A stretch of DNA of 64,000 nucleotides from Actinomycetes bacterium (GCA_023420415.1 JAEZWF010000045.1:1-64000), one strand, 5' to 3'. Positions 1 through 9,340 are shown, numbered from the stretch's first letter. Notes: generated by a model from the letters alone, not told the origin. Numbers and translations: made by a program.

Positions 1-716
<716 letters not shown>

Positions 717-846
717 GGCCGCCTCGTTGCGGTCAGGTAATTCTCCATAAACAATTCCCTCGAGGATGCTGCTATTCCCGCGTCCCGTCAAGACCGAGTG
801 TTACCTTGGGGTGATCGCCGGGCCACAATTGATGATGGAGATTCAC

Positions 847-1605
847 ATGAGCCGTGCCGCCCGCACTGACCGGACGGGCGCGCGTCCAGGGGTCCTGACG
901 CGCTCGGACGGCGGCCCCCGGGCCGAGGCTGCAGCCGACGAGCTGGCCCGGATGATCGCCGCCCGGACGCCCGGAGAACGGCTCGGCACCAAGGACGAGG
1001 TGCGCTCGCTGGTGGGTGTCTCGATCGGCACCTTCAACGAAACCATGCGGCTGCTCCAGGCCCGTGGCCTCGTGACCGTGCGCCCCGGCCCAGGTGGCGG
1101 GCTCTTCGTGGCCGAGCCCTCGCCCATGCACCGCCTCGGCCACGCCGTTCTCAGTCTCGACACCGACCAGTCGTCGATCGCCGAGGCGCTGCGCATCCGC
1201 AACTCCCTCGAGTGGCTCATCGTCGAGGACGCCATCGCGCACGCTGCCGCCGACGACGTCGCGGCCATGCGTGAGTCGCTGGGCAAGATGGCTACGGCCG
1301 TGTCCGAGTCCGACGACATCGGCTTCCTGCGCGCCAACTGGCAGCTGCACACGCGGATCGCAGCCACGACGCCGAGCCCCGTCCTGCACTCGCTCTACCT
1401 GACCCTGCTCGACCTCGTCGAGAGCCACACCATCGACATCGCCACCGACGGTGAGGTGCCGCTGCGCGACTTCCACGTCCAGCGCCACCTCGTGCACGCT
1501 GCGCTGGTGGAGGCGATCGCCGACCGCGACGTCGAGCGTGCCCGCGAGCTCGTCGAGCAGCACAACGCCGGCCTGAGCGACGTCCCGGGGCGAGGCCGCC
1601 CCTGA
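847..1605 (+). CDS. GntR-family transcriptional regulator with FCD ligand-binding domain
   Basis: This is a 252-residue regulator. Residues about 25-90 form a winged helix-turn-helix (ADELARMIAARTPGERLGTKDEVRSLVGVS, then TFNETMRLLQARGLVTVRPGPGGGLFV). The rest is an all-helical FCD domain with alternating helices (LRIRNSLEWLIVEDAI, DIGFLRANWQLHTRIAA, HAALVEAIADRDVERARELV), which in this family binds a metal ion and a small acid. The start at 847 is chosen because GGAG at 837-840 sits six bases upstream; the frame is open further 5' but lacks a ribosome site. Divergent transcription from the SnoaL-like gene with about 130 bp between suggests it represses that neighbour. The ligand is unknown. 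Confidence 0.85.
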   Translation: MSRAARTDRTGARPGVLTRSDGGPRAEAAADELARMIAARTPGERLGTKDEVRSLVGVSIGTFNETMRLLQARGLVTVRPGPGGGLFVAEPSPMHRLGHAVLSLDTDQSSIAEALRIRNSLEWLIVEDAIAHAAADDVAAMRESLGKMATAVSESDDIGFLRANWQLHTRIAATTPSPVLHSLYLTLLDLVESHTIDIATDGEVPLRDFHVQRHLVHAALVEAIADRDVERARELVEQHNAGLSDVPGRGRP

Positions 1606-1615
1606 GCGATCCGCG

Positions 1616-2302
1616 TCAGGCCTCCAGGGCCGCCCGCAGCACGTCAGCGAGCTGGCCCGGGCAGCTCACGGGGGTCGCGAACGGGACGTAGGTGCGGTTG
1701 GCGCCGTCCCCATCGATCCACGACACGACCGCACCCCTCTCGTCGAGCCCGGTGAGCTCTGCAGCGACCACGTCATCGACCGGCAGGCGGTGGCGCCGGG
1801 CGATGTACTCGCGCAGGTCTTGGCCGTGAGATCCGTTGGAGTGAGCCATGATCCGCTGCGCGACGGCTCCCAGGTCCGGCCGCGGCTCGTCGGCGCGCTC
1901 GTAGGCGTCCAGAGGCACCAGGAGTCCGGCACGGTCCTGCTCGCCCACGTGCACGCTGATCCGCACCGGGACCAGCTGCACGAGCGCCACCGCGTGACCC
2001 AGCGCCTCATCCCACCCGGCGACCACGAGCCTGCCCACCAACCGCACGACCGGGCCGCGCCGACCACCCGCGTCGGACTGCACGGTCAGGACCGCCCCCA
2101 TGCCCTCCTCGCCGCACTGCACCAGAGCAGCGCTCGGACCGCAGTGGAAGGTCGGCAGGCCGCCCCGCTCGGCAAGACCGACCGAGGCCTCGGCCGGTCC
2201 GACCGGTCGTCCGCCGTCGACCTCGAGCGTGGCCACCGACGGGAGGGACACTGCGAGCCGCGCCACCCGTGCCAGCTCGTCCACGGTGGTGTGCTCTGCC
2301 AT
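1616..2302 (-). CDS. DUF2470-domain protein, HugZ/pyridoxamine-oxidase-like, probably iron-regulated
   Basis: The 228-residue product has an N-terminal split-barrel-like half (residues 1-140, including LPTFHCGPSAALVQCGEEGMGAVLTVQ) and a C-terminal DUF2470 domain with AQRIMAHSNGSHGQDLREYIARR and the closing strand YVPFATPVSCPGQLADVLRAAL. Related proteins (HugZ, HutZ, plant glutamyl-tRNA reductase-binding proteins) bind or degrade haem, or regulate haem synthesis. A DtxR-like operator lies 23 bases upstream of the ATG, which fits an iron or haem role. It stands alone, convergent with the GntR gene 11 bp away. The exact activity is not shown by the sequence. Confidence 0.75.
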   Translation of the reverse strand: MAEHTTVDELARVARLAVSLPSVATLEVDGGRPVGPAEASVGLAERGGLPTFHCGPSAALVQCGEEGMGAVLTVQSDAGGRRGPVVRLVGRLVVAGWDEALGHAVALVQLVPVRISVHVGEQDRAGLLVPLDAYERADEPRPDLGAVAQRIMAHSNGSHGQDLREYIARRHRLPVDDVVAAELTGLDERGAVVSWIDGDGANRTYVPFATPVSCPGQLADVLRAALEA

Positions 2303-2324
2303 GTCGCCTCCCGAGTAAGGGTGC

Positions 2325-2346
2325 CCTAACTAAGGCTTACCTTACT
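2325..2346 (-). promoter_or_regulatory. DtxR/IdeR-type iron box upstream of the DUF2470 gene
   Basis: The minus strand reads TAAGGTAAGCCTTAGTTA, a good match to the 19-bp DtxR/IdeR consensus (TWAGGTTAGSCTAACCTWA). It shares the core AGGTAAGCCT with the box at 11296. Position just 5' of the start codon fits iron-dependent repression. Confidence 0.65.
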
Positions 2347-2374
2347 GAATTGGGCGGCGGATGCAATGGCCGTC

Positions 2375-3421
2375 TCAACCGGCGTAGATCGCGACCTCAC
2401 TCGCCTTCACGGTGAGGACGACCTCGTCGCCGGGGGTGAGGGCGAGGTCGGCGAGGGCGGCGGGGGTGATGTCGGCCGAGAGGTATGCCGTGTGCACCCG
2501 CACCTGGTGCCCGTGCGGTTCGAGGTCGGTCACCGTGGCGCGTACTGCAGTGCGCGGACTTCCTTGCGGGGCAACGCGATAGACGCCAACGGCGGCGGGG
2601 CTGAAGACTGCCACGGCGGCATCGTCGTCGCCGACCGACTCGTCGACCAGGCCGGCGACGCGCACCCCGTCCGGGCTGACCACGGCATCGCCCTGCAGGG
2701 TGCCACGCACGAGGTTGAGCCCGGCGATGCGGGCCGCGAACGCACTGGTCGGCCTCGTGAGCACGGTGGCGGTGGGGCCGCGCTCGACCACGCGGCCGCC
2801 GTCGAGCACGACCACCTCGTCGGCGAGCAGGACAGCGTCGAGGACGTCGTGGGTGACGAGCAGGGTCGTCCGCTCGGCTAGCACCCGGCGCAGCAGCTGG
2901 CGCACGGCCGGGGCAGCCTCGACGTCGAGGGCCGACAACGGCTCGTCGAGCAGCAGCAGGCCCGGCTCGGTGGCCAGTGCCCTGGCGATCGCCACACGCT
3001 GCGCCTGACCGCCCGAGAGGGCGGACGGGCGGCGGTCGGCAAGCATGGTCGCGTCGACCTCCGCCAGCCAGTGGTGGGCGCGCTCGCGGGCGCGCCCACG
3101 CGGCATACCTGCGCTGCGTGGCCCGAAGGCCACGTTGTCGAGCACGGACAGGTGCGGGAAGAGTCGCGCGTCCTGCGCGAGCAGTCCGATGCCGCGCGCA
3201 TGCGGCGGCACGAACTCACGAGAATCGTTGGCGGAGAAGAGGGTTCGGTCGTCGAGTCGGATCTCGCCGCCGCTCGGGTGGAGCAGTCCGGCGATGGCGG
3301 CCAGGGCCGTCGACTTGCCCGCGCCATTGGGTCCGAGCACCGCGACAGTCCGGCCGTCGGGCACCTCCAGGCTGACGTCGACGTCGCGCTCGGGCACGCG
3401 AATCGTCGCCGAGAGGCTCAC
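2375..3421 (-). CDS. modC: Molybdate ABC transporter ATP-binding protein ModC
   Basis: A 348-residue ATPase with Walker A GPNGAGKST at residues 30-38, signature LSGGQAQRVAIARALA, Walker B LLLLDEPLSALD and the H-loop VTHD. A C-terminal TOBE/Mop-like domain (about residues 285-345, with VRATVTDLEPHGHQVRVHT) is characteristic of ModC and senses oxyanion. It couples ATP hydrolysis to molybdate import through ModB. The GTG at 3421 is taken as the start because it overlaps the modB stop as GTGA, giving translational coupling, and MSLSATIRVPERDVDV-type N-termini are usual; the frame is open further upstream but inside modB. Last gene of the regulator-modA-modB-modC operon. Confidence 0.9.
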   Translation of the reverse strand: MSLSATIRVPERDVDVSLEVPDGRTVAVLGPNGAGKSTALAAIAGLLHPSGGEIRLDDRTLFSANDSREFVPPHARGIGLLAQDARLFPHLSVLDNVAFGPRSAGMPRGRARERAHHWLAEVDATMLADRRPSALSGGQAQRVAIARALATEPGLLLLDEPLSALDVEAAPAVRQLLRRVLAERTTLLVTHDVLDAVLLADEVVVLDGGRVVERGPTATVLTRPTSAFAARIAGLNLVRGTLQGDAVVSPDGVRVAGLVDESVGDDDAAVAVFSPAAVGVYRVAPQGSPRTAVRATVTDLEPHGHQVRVHTAYLSADITPAALADLALTPGDEVVLTVKASEVAIYAG

Positions 3422-4230
3422 AGGGCGGTCCGCGAGCGTCGGGTCAGGGTGATGACGATGGTGGCCACCGCGACCAGCACCAGTGACAGCGCCACGGCGG
3501 CCTGCGGGTCGGTCTCGCGCTGCAGGTAGATCTCCAGGGGGAGGGTGCGCGTCACCCCCTGAAGCGACCCGGCGAAGGTGATCGTCGCGCCGAACTCGCC
3601 GAGCGCGCGCGCGAACGCCAGCACCGCGCCGGACGCCAGCCCCGGCAGCGCCAACGGCAGCGTCACCCGCAGGAACACCGTCGTCGGTCGCGCACCCAGG
3701 GTCGCCGCGACCTCCTCGAACCGCTGGCCGCCCGTGCGCAGCGCCCCCTCCAGGCTGACGACGAGGAACGGCAGCGCCACGAACGTCTGCGCCATCACCA
3801 CCGCCGTCGTCGAGAACGCGATCTGGAGCCCGAGCACCTCCATGCTGTGCCCCAGCAGCCCGCGCCGCCCGAACGTGTAGAGCAGCGCGATGCCACCGAC
3901 GACGGGCGGCAGCACGAGCGGCAGCAGGACGAGTGAGCGCGCCACCGACTGCCCCGGGAACCGGGTGCGTGCCAGCACCACGGCCATCGGCACACCGAAG
4001 ACGATGCAGAGCACGGTGCTGGCCAGCGAGGTCTTGAGACTCAGGGACAGTGCGGCTCGTGACGACTCGGACGTGACGAGCGCACCGAAGTGCGACCAGT
4101 CGATCTGGGTGAGCATCGCCACGAGCGGCAGCACCACGAACAACGCCCCTAGCGCTGCCGGCACGAAGACCCACGCGGGCAGGCCGAGGCGTGGGTATGC
4201 CGCGTGGCCGGGTCGGCTGCTGCGGGTCAC
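3418..4230 (-). CDS. modB: Molybdate ABC transporter permease ModB
   Basis: A 270-residue inner-membrane permease with about five or six hydrophobic helices. It carries the BPD_transp_1 EAA loop (EEVAATLGARPTTVFLRVTLPLALPG, then ALGEFGATITFAG) that contacts ModC. The segments SLKTSLASTVLCIVFGVPMAVVLA and LVLLPLVLPPVVGGIALLYTFG match the ModB family. GTG at 4230 is chosen as start because it lies ten bases after the modA stop; the longer ATG start at 4314 would overlap modA by 74 bases and adds a Ser/Pro-rich non-membrane tail. Its stop overlaps the modC start. Confidence 0.88.
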   Translation of the reverse strand: MTRSSRPGHAAYPRLGLPAWVFVPAALGALFVVLPLVAMLTQIDWSHFGALVTSESSRAALSLSLKTSLASTVLCIVFGVPMAVVLARTRFPGQSVARSLVLLPLVLPPVVGGIALLYTFGRRGLLGHSMEVLGLQIAFSTTAVVMAQTFVALPFLVVSLEGALRTGGQRFEEVAATLGARPTTVFLRVTLPLALPGLASGAVLAFARALGEFGATITFAGSLQGVTRTLPLEIYLQRETDPQAAVALSLVLVAVATIVITLTRRSRTAL

Positions 4231-4240
4231 GGGCGCGCCG

Positions 4241-5059
4241 TCAGGGCTTGCCGAACCCGGCGTCGGCGAGGACCCGCTGACCCGCGGCGCTGGTGACGGC
4301 CTCGACGAACGCATTCGCGGCGGCCTGGTTGCGCGAGTCCTTCAGGGTGGCGATGGGGTAGACGTTCACCGCGGCGGACGCCTGCGGGAACTCGATGCCC
4401 TCGACCTTGTCGCCCGCGCCCTTGACGTCGGTGACGTTGACGAGGCCCGCGTCGGCCTCGCCCGCGATCACCTTGCCGAGGACATCGGTGACGTTCTGTT
4501 CCTCGCTGACTGGCTTGAGGTCGAGCCCCGCCGCGGACTCCACCTTGGTCGTCGCCGACCCGCAGGGCACCTCGGGGGCGCAGACGACGAGCTTGACCCC
4601 TGGCTTGGCAAGGTCCTGCAGCGACGCGATCTTGGCGGGATTGCCTGGGGGGACGGCGATTTCGAGGGTGTTGGAAGCGAACTTGACCGGGTCACTGGCG
4701 GTCAGGGAGTCGTCCGTCGCCTTGGTCATGTTCTTCTCGTCGGCGCTGGCGAAGACGTCAGCCGGCGCGCCCTGCTGGATCTGGGCGACGAGGTCGGATG
4801 AGCCGGCGAAGTTGTAGCTCAGCTGGACCCCCGGGTGGTCCTTCTCGAACTGGGTGCCGATCTGCGTGAAGGTCTTCTTCAGGGACGCCGCGGCGAAGAC
4901 GGTCAGGTCGCCCTCGAGCTCGCCGCCGTCCGAGGACGAGGAGTTGGTGGGTGACGAATCGCCCCCCCGCGGCGACTCGTCACCCGACCCGCACCCAGCG
5001 AGGGTGAGGGCCAGCACTGGTGCCGCGGCCGCGGCGAGGACGCGGGCGGCATACCTCAT
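4241..5059 (-). CDS. modA: Molybdate-binding lipoprotein ModA
   Basis: A 272-residue substrate-binding protein with a lipoprotein signal peptide (MRYAARVLAAAAAPVLALTLAGC, lipidated Cys about residue 24) followed by a Ser/Asn/Gly-rich linker. The mature part begins DLTVFAAASLKKTF and continues with YNFAGSSDLVAQIQQGAPADVFASAD, FASNTLEIAVPPGNP and GLVNVTDV, the ligand-binding segments of ModA (Ser and Tyr/Asn contacts to the oxyanion). It delivers molybdate or tungstate to ModBC. Its ATG overlaps the stop of the upstream HTH-Mop regulator (ATGA), so the two are translationally coupled. Confidence 0.92.
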   Translation of the reverse strand: MRYAARVLAAAAAPVLALTLAGCGSGDESPRGGDSSPTNSSSSDGGELEGDLTVFAAASLKKTFTQIGTQFEKDHPGVQLSYNFAGSSDLVAQIQQGAPADVFASADEKNMTKATDDSLTASDPVKFASNTLEIAVPPGNPAKIASLQDLAKPGVKLVVCAPEVPCGSATTKVESAAGLDLKPVSEEQNVTDVLGKVIAGEADAGLVNVTDVKGAGDKVEGIEFPQASAAVNVYPIATLKDSRNQAAANAFVEAVTSAAGQRVLADAGFGKP

Positions 5060-5460
5060 GAGGCACCCCCGGGGGTCTCGACGATCACAGTGGTCGACTT
5101 GACCACCGCGATGGCGACCGAGCCGAGCTCGAGCCCGAGGTCGTCGACCGCCTCGCTGCTCATCAGGGACACGACCCGGAACGGCCCGCACTGCAGCTCG
5201 ACCTGAGCCATGACCGAGTCGCTCTTGATGTCGGTGACCAGGCCGACGAACCGGTTGCGCGCGGACCGGCCGACACCGCTGGGGTCGGCGACGGCGTGCG
5301 CCTGCTCGCGCGCGAGCAGCGCGACCCGGTAACTGTCGACGACCTTGCGACCGGCCTCGTCGGTCGCGGCGTCGAGCGCCCCGCTGTCGACCCAGCGACG
5401 CACCGTGTCGTCGCTGACGCCGAGGAACGCCGCCGCATCCTTGATCCTCATGAGCGGCAT
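5056..5460 (-). CDS. HTH-Mop protein, molybdate-responsive regulator heading the mod operon
   Basis: A 134-residue protein combining an N-terminal MerR/excisionase-type helix-turn-helix (RIKDAAAFLGVSDDTVRRWVDSG, residues 5-27) with a C-terminal Mop/TOBE domain (RNRFVGLVTDIKSDSVMAQVELQCG through VVKSTTVIVE). Mop domains bind molybdate or tungstate, so the protein is best read as a small ModE-like sensor or molybdate-storage protein. It is the first gene of the operon and overlaps modA by four bases, suggesting autoregulation of molybdate uptake. Start could be the ATG at 5460 or at 5451; neither has a strong ribosome site. Confidence 0.8.
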   Translation of the reverse strand: MPLMRIKDAAAFLGVSDDTVRRWVDSGALDAATDEAGRKVVDSYRVALLAREQAHAVADPSGVGRSARNRFVGLVTDIKSDSVMAQVELQCGPFRVVSLMSSEAVDDLGLELGSVAIAVVKSTTVIVETPGGAS

Positions 5461-5528
5461 GAGTCAGACCATATAGCCGCAGATGCGGAAACGTGAAGAC
5501 CTGCGTGCGTCCGTCTCGTCGCGGGTGG

Positions 5529-6500
5529 TCACTCGTCGGGGTCGGCCGGTCCCTCGGCACCGTTGCGTTCGTCGCGGTCCGCCCACTCGATGAGCTGGTC
5601 GATCTCGAAGACGGCGTCGTCGATGCCCGCGTGCAGGTCACCGAGCTCGGCGAAGCGGGCCGGCATGGTCGCGATGGTGAAGTCGTCGGGGACGACGTCG
5701 TCAACCTCGTCCCAGCGGATCGGCGCGGAGACCGTGCCGATCTCGTTGCCGCGCACCGAGTATGCCGCGGCGATGGTGTGGTCTCGCGCGTTCTGGTTGT
5801 AGTCGATGAACAGGTCGGCGGGGTCGCGGTCCTTGCGCCACCACGTGGTGGTGACGTCGTCCGGCATACGCCGCTCCACCTCGCGCGCGAAGGCGAGCGC
5901 GGCCCGCCGCACGTCCTTGAAGCCCCACTCGGGCTTGATCCGCACGTAGACGTGAATTCCCTTGCCACCACTGGTCTTTGGCCAGCCCGTGGCACCGAGC
6001 TCGTCCAACACCTCGTGGACGACTGGCACGACCCGCTGCACCCGCGACCAGGGGCAGTCCGGGCCCGGGTCGAGGTCGATGCGCCACTCGTCGGGCTTCT
6101 CCACGTCGGCGCGGCGGCTGTTCCAGGGGTGGAACTCGACCGTCGACATCTGCACGGCCCAGATGATCTGGGCGAGCTCGGTGGGGCACAGCTCGTCGGC
6201 GGTGCGGTTCCACCGCGGGAAGGTGAGGCGCACCGTCTCGACCCACGGGGGCGCGCCCTGGGGGATTCGCTTCTGGTGCACCTTGTCGCCGCCGCCGATG
6301 CCCTTGGGGAACCGGTGCAGCATGGTGGGGCGCTCGCGCAGTGCGTTGAGGATGCCCGGCCCCACGGACAGGTAGTAGTTGACGAGGTCGAGCTTGGTCT
6401 CGCCGCGTGCCGGGAAGTAGACGCGGTCGGGGTTGCTGATCCGCACGTCGCGGTCGCCGACCTCGATCTCGGTCGCGGGCGAGGACGCCTTGGAGGCCAT
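5529..6500 (-). CDS. LigD-type primase-polymerase (PolDom), stand-alone
   Basis: A 323-residue archaeo-eukaryotic primase fold protein of the DNA ligase D polymerase class. The catalytic aspartates lie in RIDLDPGPD, and the nucleotide-binding SGGKGIHVYV motif follows about 40 residues later; HRFPKGI near residue 60 and VWSRKHRDP-type residues (WWRKDRDPADLFIDYNQN) are also conserved. These enzymes add ribonucleotides or deoxynucleotides at break ends in Ku-dependent end joining. No Ku or ligase gene is adjacent, so it must work with partners encoded elsewhere. ATG 6500 is preferred over the GTG-rich 5' extension. It is divergent from gabT with 47 bp between. Confidence 0.85.
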   Translation of the reverse strand: MASKASSPATEIEVGDRDVRISNPDRVYFPARGETKLDLVNYYLSVGPGILNALRERPTMLHRFPKGIGGGDKVHQKRIPQGAPPWVETVRLTFPRWNRTADELCPTELAQIIWAVQMSTVEFHPWNSRRADVEKPDEWRIDLDPGPDCPWSRVQRVVPVVHEVLDELGATGWPKTSGGKGIHVYVRIKPEWGFKDVRRAALAFAREVERRMPDDVTTTWWRKDRDPADLFIDYNQNARDHTIAAAYSVRGNEIGTVSAPIRWDEVDDVVPDDFTIATMPARFAELGDLHAGIDDAVFEIDQLIEWADRDERNGAEGPADPDE

Positions 6501-6535
6501 GCCAGCCACCGTAGTCGCGCGCACGGGCGCAGTCC

Positions 6536-6541
6536 TATGCT
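6536..6541 (+). promoter_or_regulatory. Possible -10 box for a leaderless gabT transcript
   Basis: TATGCT ends six bases before the gabT ATG at 6548. With no ribosome site between, this spacing is what leaderless actinobacterial genes show. A -35 element is not evident. Confidence 0.4.
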
Positions 6542-6547
6542 CGGCGC

Positions 6548-7879
6548 ATGCTCGAGCAGAAGCGCGTCCTCGCCACCTCCATCCCCGGACCCAGGTCGCA
6601 GGCCCTCCAGCAGCGCAAGCTGGCCGCCGTGTCGGCCGGTGTGGGCACGGGACTGCCGGTCTACGTCGAAGAGGCCGCGGGCGGGATACTGCGCGATGTC
6701 GACGGCAACCAGCTGATCGACTTCGGCTCGGGCATCGCGGTGACCACGGTCGGCAACGGCAACCCGCGCGTGGTCGAGGCGGTGCAGCGCCAGGTCGCCG
6801 ACTTCACCCACACCTGCTTCATGGTGACGCCCTACGAGGAGTACGTCCTCGTCGCCGAGGCGCTGGCCGAGCTCACCCCCGGTGATCACGAAAAGCGTTC
6901 TGCCCTCTTCAATTCCGGCTCCGAGGCGGTCGAGAACGCCGTCAAGGTTGCGCGCCACTTCACCGGCCGCCAGGGCGTCGTCGCGTTCGACCACGCCTAC
7001 CACGGGCGCACCAACCTCACGATGGGCCTGACGGCCAAGGTCAACCCCTACAAGCTGAAGTTCGGCCCGTTCGCGCCCGAGATCTACCGCGTGCCGATGG
7101 CCTACCCCTACCGCTGGCCGACCGGACCGGAGCACTGCGCCGAGGAGGCCTTCGAGGAGTTCGTGGCCCTGGTCCACGCGCAGGTCGGCGAGGAGGAGAC
7201 CGCCGCGGTCATCCTCGAGCCGATCCAGGGCGAGGGCGGGTTCATCGTGCCGGCGCCGGGCTTCATGAAGATGGTGGCCGACTGGTGCCGCGAGCACGGC
7301 ATTCTCTTCATCGCCGACGAGGTGCAGAGCGGGTTCTGCCGCACGGGCGACTGGTTCGCGTCCGACCACGAGGGCGTCGTGCCCGACCTCGTGACGACCG
7401 CCAAGGGCATTGCGGGTGGTATGCCGCTCGCCGGGCTCACGGGGCGGGCTGACGTCATGGACTCGATCCACACCGGCGGCCTCGGTGGCACCTACGGCGG
7501 CAACCCGGTGGCGTGTGCCGCGGCGCTCGCCGCGATCGAGACGATGAAGGCCGACGACCTGTGCGGGCGGGCGCGGCGGGTCGAGGAGCTGTTCCGGCCG
7601 AGGCTCGAGGCGCTGGCCGCCAAGCACGGCGTCATCGGCGACATCCGTGGCCGCGGCGCGATGCTGGCGGTCGAGCTGGTGTCGGACCTCGAGGCCAAGA
7701 CGCCCGACCCCGAGCTCACCGCGCGGGTCAACAAGGCCTGCCACGAGCGGGGACTCGTGACGTTGACCGCGGGCACGTTCGGCAACGTCTTCCGGTTCCT
7801 GCCACCGCTGTCGGCCTCGGACGAGCTGCTCGGCGAGGGGCTCGACATCCTCGACGAGGCCTTCGCCGCTGCCGTCTGA
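6548..7879 (+). CDS. gabT: 4-aminobutyrate aminotransferase
   Basis: A 443-residue class III PLP aminotransferase. The Schiff-base lysine is K286 in LVTTAKGIAGGMPLAG, preceded by the cofactor-binding aspartate in LFIADEVQSGFCRTG. The phosphate-binding NSGSEAVENAVKVAR and the AYHGRTNLTMGLT segment are typical of GABA transaminase, which converts GABA and 2-oxoglutarate to succinate semialdehyde and glutamate. Full length for the family. It lies upstream of an isochorismatase-like hydrolase in the same direction. No succinate-semialdehyde dehydrogenase is adjacent, so substrate is assigned by motif only and related omega-amino acids are possible. Confidence 0.88.
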   Translation: MLEQKRVLATSIPGPRSQALQQRKLAAVSAGVGTGLPVYVEEAAGGILRDVDGNQLIDFGSGIAVTTVGNGNPRVVEAVQRQVADFTHTCFMVTPYEEYVLVAEALAELTPGDHEKRSALFNSGSEAVENAVKVARHFTGRQGVVAFDHAYHGRTNLTMGLTAKVNPYKLKFGPFAPEIYRVPMAYPYRWPTGPEHCAEEAFEEFVALVHAQVGEEETAAVILEPIQGEGGFIVPAPGFMKMVADWCREHGILFIADEVQSGFCRTGDWFASDHEGVVPDLVTTAKGIAGGMPLAGLTGRADVMDSIHTGGLGGTYGGNPVACAAALAAIETMKADDLCGRARRVEELFRPRLEALAAKHGVIGDIRGRGAMLAVELVSDLEAKTPDPELTARVNKACHERGLVTLTAGTFGNVFRFLPPLSASDELLGEGLDILDEAFAAAV

Positions 7880-7945
7880 CCTCGTGGGAGTGGGTCCGGA
7901 TGCGCGAGAGCCAGCGCTCGCGTTGACTGTCGCCAGGAGGTAGCC

Positions 7946-8590
7946 ATGGCCAAGACCCAGCCCGAGCCCGTCCGCGACCAGAAGACCGACCACCTGCTCA
8001 CCCCACAGAACTGCGTCGTCGCCCTCATCGACTACCAGCCCGAGCAGTACTCGACGGTGCGGTCGTCGACCCGCGAGGAGATCGACCTGGGCGTCGTGGC
8101 GCTGTGCAAGCTCGCCGTCGCCTACGAGGTGCCGGTGGTGCTGTCGACGGTCGGCGTCGACCTGGGTGTGAACGAAGGCACCGCCGAGGTGATCCGCAAG
8201 GAGCTGCCGGGCGTCGAGGAGATCGACCGCAGCGGGGTCAACGCGTGGGAGGACGCCGACTTCCGCGCGGCCATCGAGAACTCGGGGCGGCGCAAGGTCG
8301 TCATGGCGGGGCTGTGGACCGAGGTCTGTCTGACCTTCCCGACCCTCGACATGCTCGCCGAGGGCTACGAGGTCTACCCCGTGGCCGATGCGGTCGGCGG
8401 CATCAGCACGGTCGCGCACGACCGGGCGTTCGAGCGGGTGATCCAGGCGGGCGCGCACCCGATCACTGCGATCCAGTTCGGCTCCGAGCTCATGCGCAAC
8501 TGGGCCCGCGACGACTCCGACAACCTGCGCAAGGTCATGAACTGGTACTTCCCGAAGAAGTTGGAGCTCGAGCGCCAGTCGAGCACCTGA
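7946..8590 (+). CDS. Isochorismatase-family cysteine hydrolase
   Basis: A 214-residue hydrolase with the family triad: Asp29 in VVALIDYQPEQY, a lysine in the ELPGVEEI to DRSGVNAW region, and nucleophilic Cys128 in VMAGLWTEVCLTFPTLDML, with the cis-peptide turn before it. The family cleaves vinyl ethers or amides (isochorismate, nicotinamide, ureidoacrylate). The C-terminal tail (NWARDDSDNLRKVMNWYFPKK) matches the subgroup often annotated as YcaC-like hydrolases of unknown substrate. AGGAGG stands five to six bases before the ATG. Confidence 0.82.
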   Translation: MAKTQPEPVRDQKTDHLLTPQNCVVALIDYQPEQYSTVRSSTREEIDLGVVALCKLAVAYEVPVVLSTVGVDLGVNEGTAEVIRKELPGVEEIDRSGVNAWEDADFRAAIENSGRRKVVMAGLWTEVCLTFPTLDMLAEGYEVYPVADAVGGISTVAHDRAFERVIQAGAHPITAIQFGSELMRNWARDDSDNLRKVMNWYFPKKLELERQSST

Positions 8591-8673
8591 GACCTCCCCA
8601 CAGGCCGACCACAGGCACTCAACCGGCGCAAAGTCGTTGGCGGACAATGGCTTTGGCTGCAACGATGGTGAGT

Positions 8674-9231
8674 ATGCCGCCCGCTCACCTCGCCGAGCCC
8701 GACGTCCGTTTCCACGAGTCCTTCCTCCGGGCGATGGACGGGTTCCGCGCCGAGGGCCGAGGCGGCACGGATGACCGGTCGTCGATCGGACGGGCCCTCG
8801 CGACCTGGGAGCCGCGCTGGCGCGACGAAGCCGGCTTCGCGGCATACGTCGATGCGTTGCGAGCCGAACGTCTCCCCGAGACGCCGAGGCCGGCGGGCTT
8901 CGTGCCCTCGTGGACCTTGTGGTGGGTCGACGGGAACGAGTACCTCGGCCGCATCCAGATGAGGCACCCACTGACCGACGGGTTGCGCGAGCTGGGTGGC
9001 CACATCGGCTACGACGTGGCGCCGGAGCACAGGCGGCGCGGGCACGCCACGGCCATGCTGGCCGCGATGCTGCCCATCGTCGCCGCCCACTACCCGCTGG
9101 ACCGGGTGCTCGTCACCTGCGACACCGACAACATCGGGTCGCGCAAGACGATCGAGGCGAACGCTGGCAAGCTCGAGGACGAGCGCTCGGGGAAGCTGCG
9201 GTTCTGGGTGCCCGTGGGCGCCGCGGACTGA
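8674..9231 (+). CDS. GNAT-family N-acetyltransferase
   Basis: A 185-residue acetyltransferase. The acetyl-CoA binding loop is in VAPEHRRRGHATAMLAAMLPIV (the R/Q-x-x-G-x-A pattern), followed by a strand with VLVTCDTDNIGSRKTIEANAG, typical of the GNAT fold in ribosomal-protein-like and YdgE-like acetyltransferases. Residues 70-120 include PSWTLWWVDGNEYLGRIQMRHPLT, conserved in this subgroup. Two other in-frame ATGs (8647 and 8665) lie upstream; none has a convincing ribosome site, and 8674 is embedded in a copy of the overrepresented octamer. Substrate unknown. Confidence 0.8.
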   Translation: MPPAHLAEPDVRFHESFLRAMDGFRAEGRGGTDDRSSIGRALATWEPRWRDEAGFAAYVDALRAERLPETPRPAGFVPSWTLWWVDGNEYLGRIQMRHPLTDGLRELGGHIGYDVAPEHRRRGHATAMLAAMLPIVAAHYPLDRVLVTCDTDNIGSRKTIEANAGKLEDERSGKLRFWVPVGAAD

Positions 9232-9304
9232 ACCGTCGGGCGCAGTTCACGCCGATGCCGCGTGTCGGTCACCGGCCGGGCCGGGTCGCGCTGTTACAAA
9301 AGGT

Positions 9305-9337
9305 GAGACCCGGCCAAGTATGAGTTGGCCGGGTCTC
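9305..9337 (+). terminator. Strong stem-loop terminator after the GNAT gene
   Basis: A perfect 13-bp stem (GAGACCCGGCCAA with TTGGCCGGGTCTC) closes a seven-base loop and is followed by gttgtct. It lies 74 bp after the GNAT stop codon. Confidence 0.75.
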
Positions 9338-9340
9338 GTT

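Noticed and set aside
4241..8971. A 1,576-codon open frame on the minus strand running through modA, the HTH-Mop gene, LigD-Pol, gabT and the isochorismatase gene.
   Set aside because: High-GC DNA has few stop codons in shadow frames. Only the final 272 residues (ModA) have family features; the rest is Arg/Gly/Val-rich antisense of real genes.
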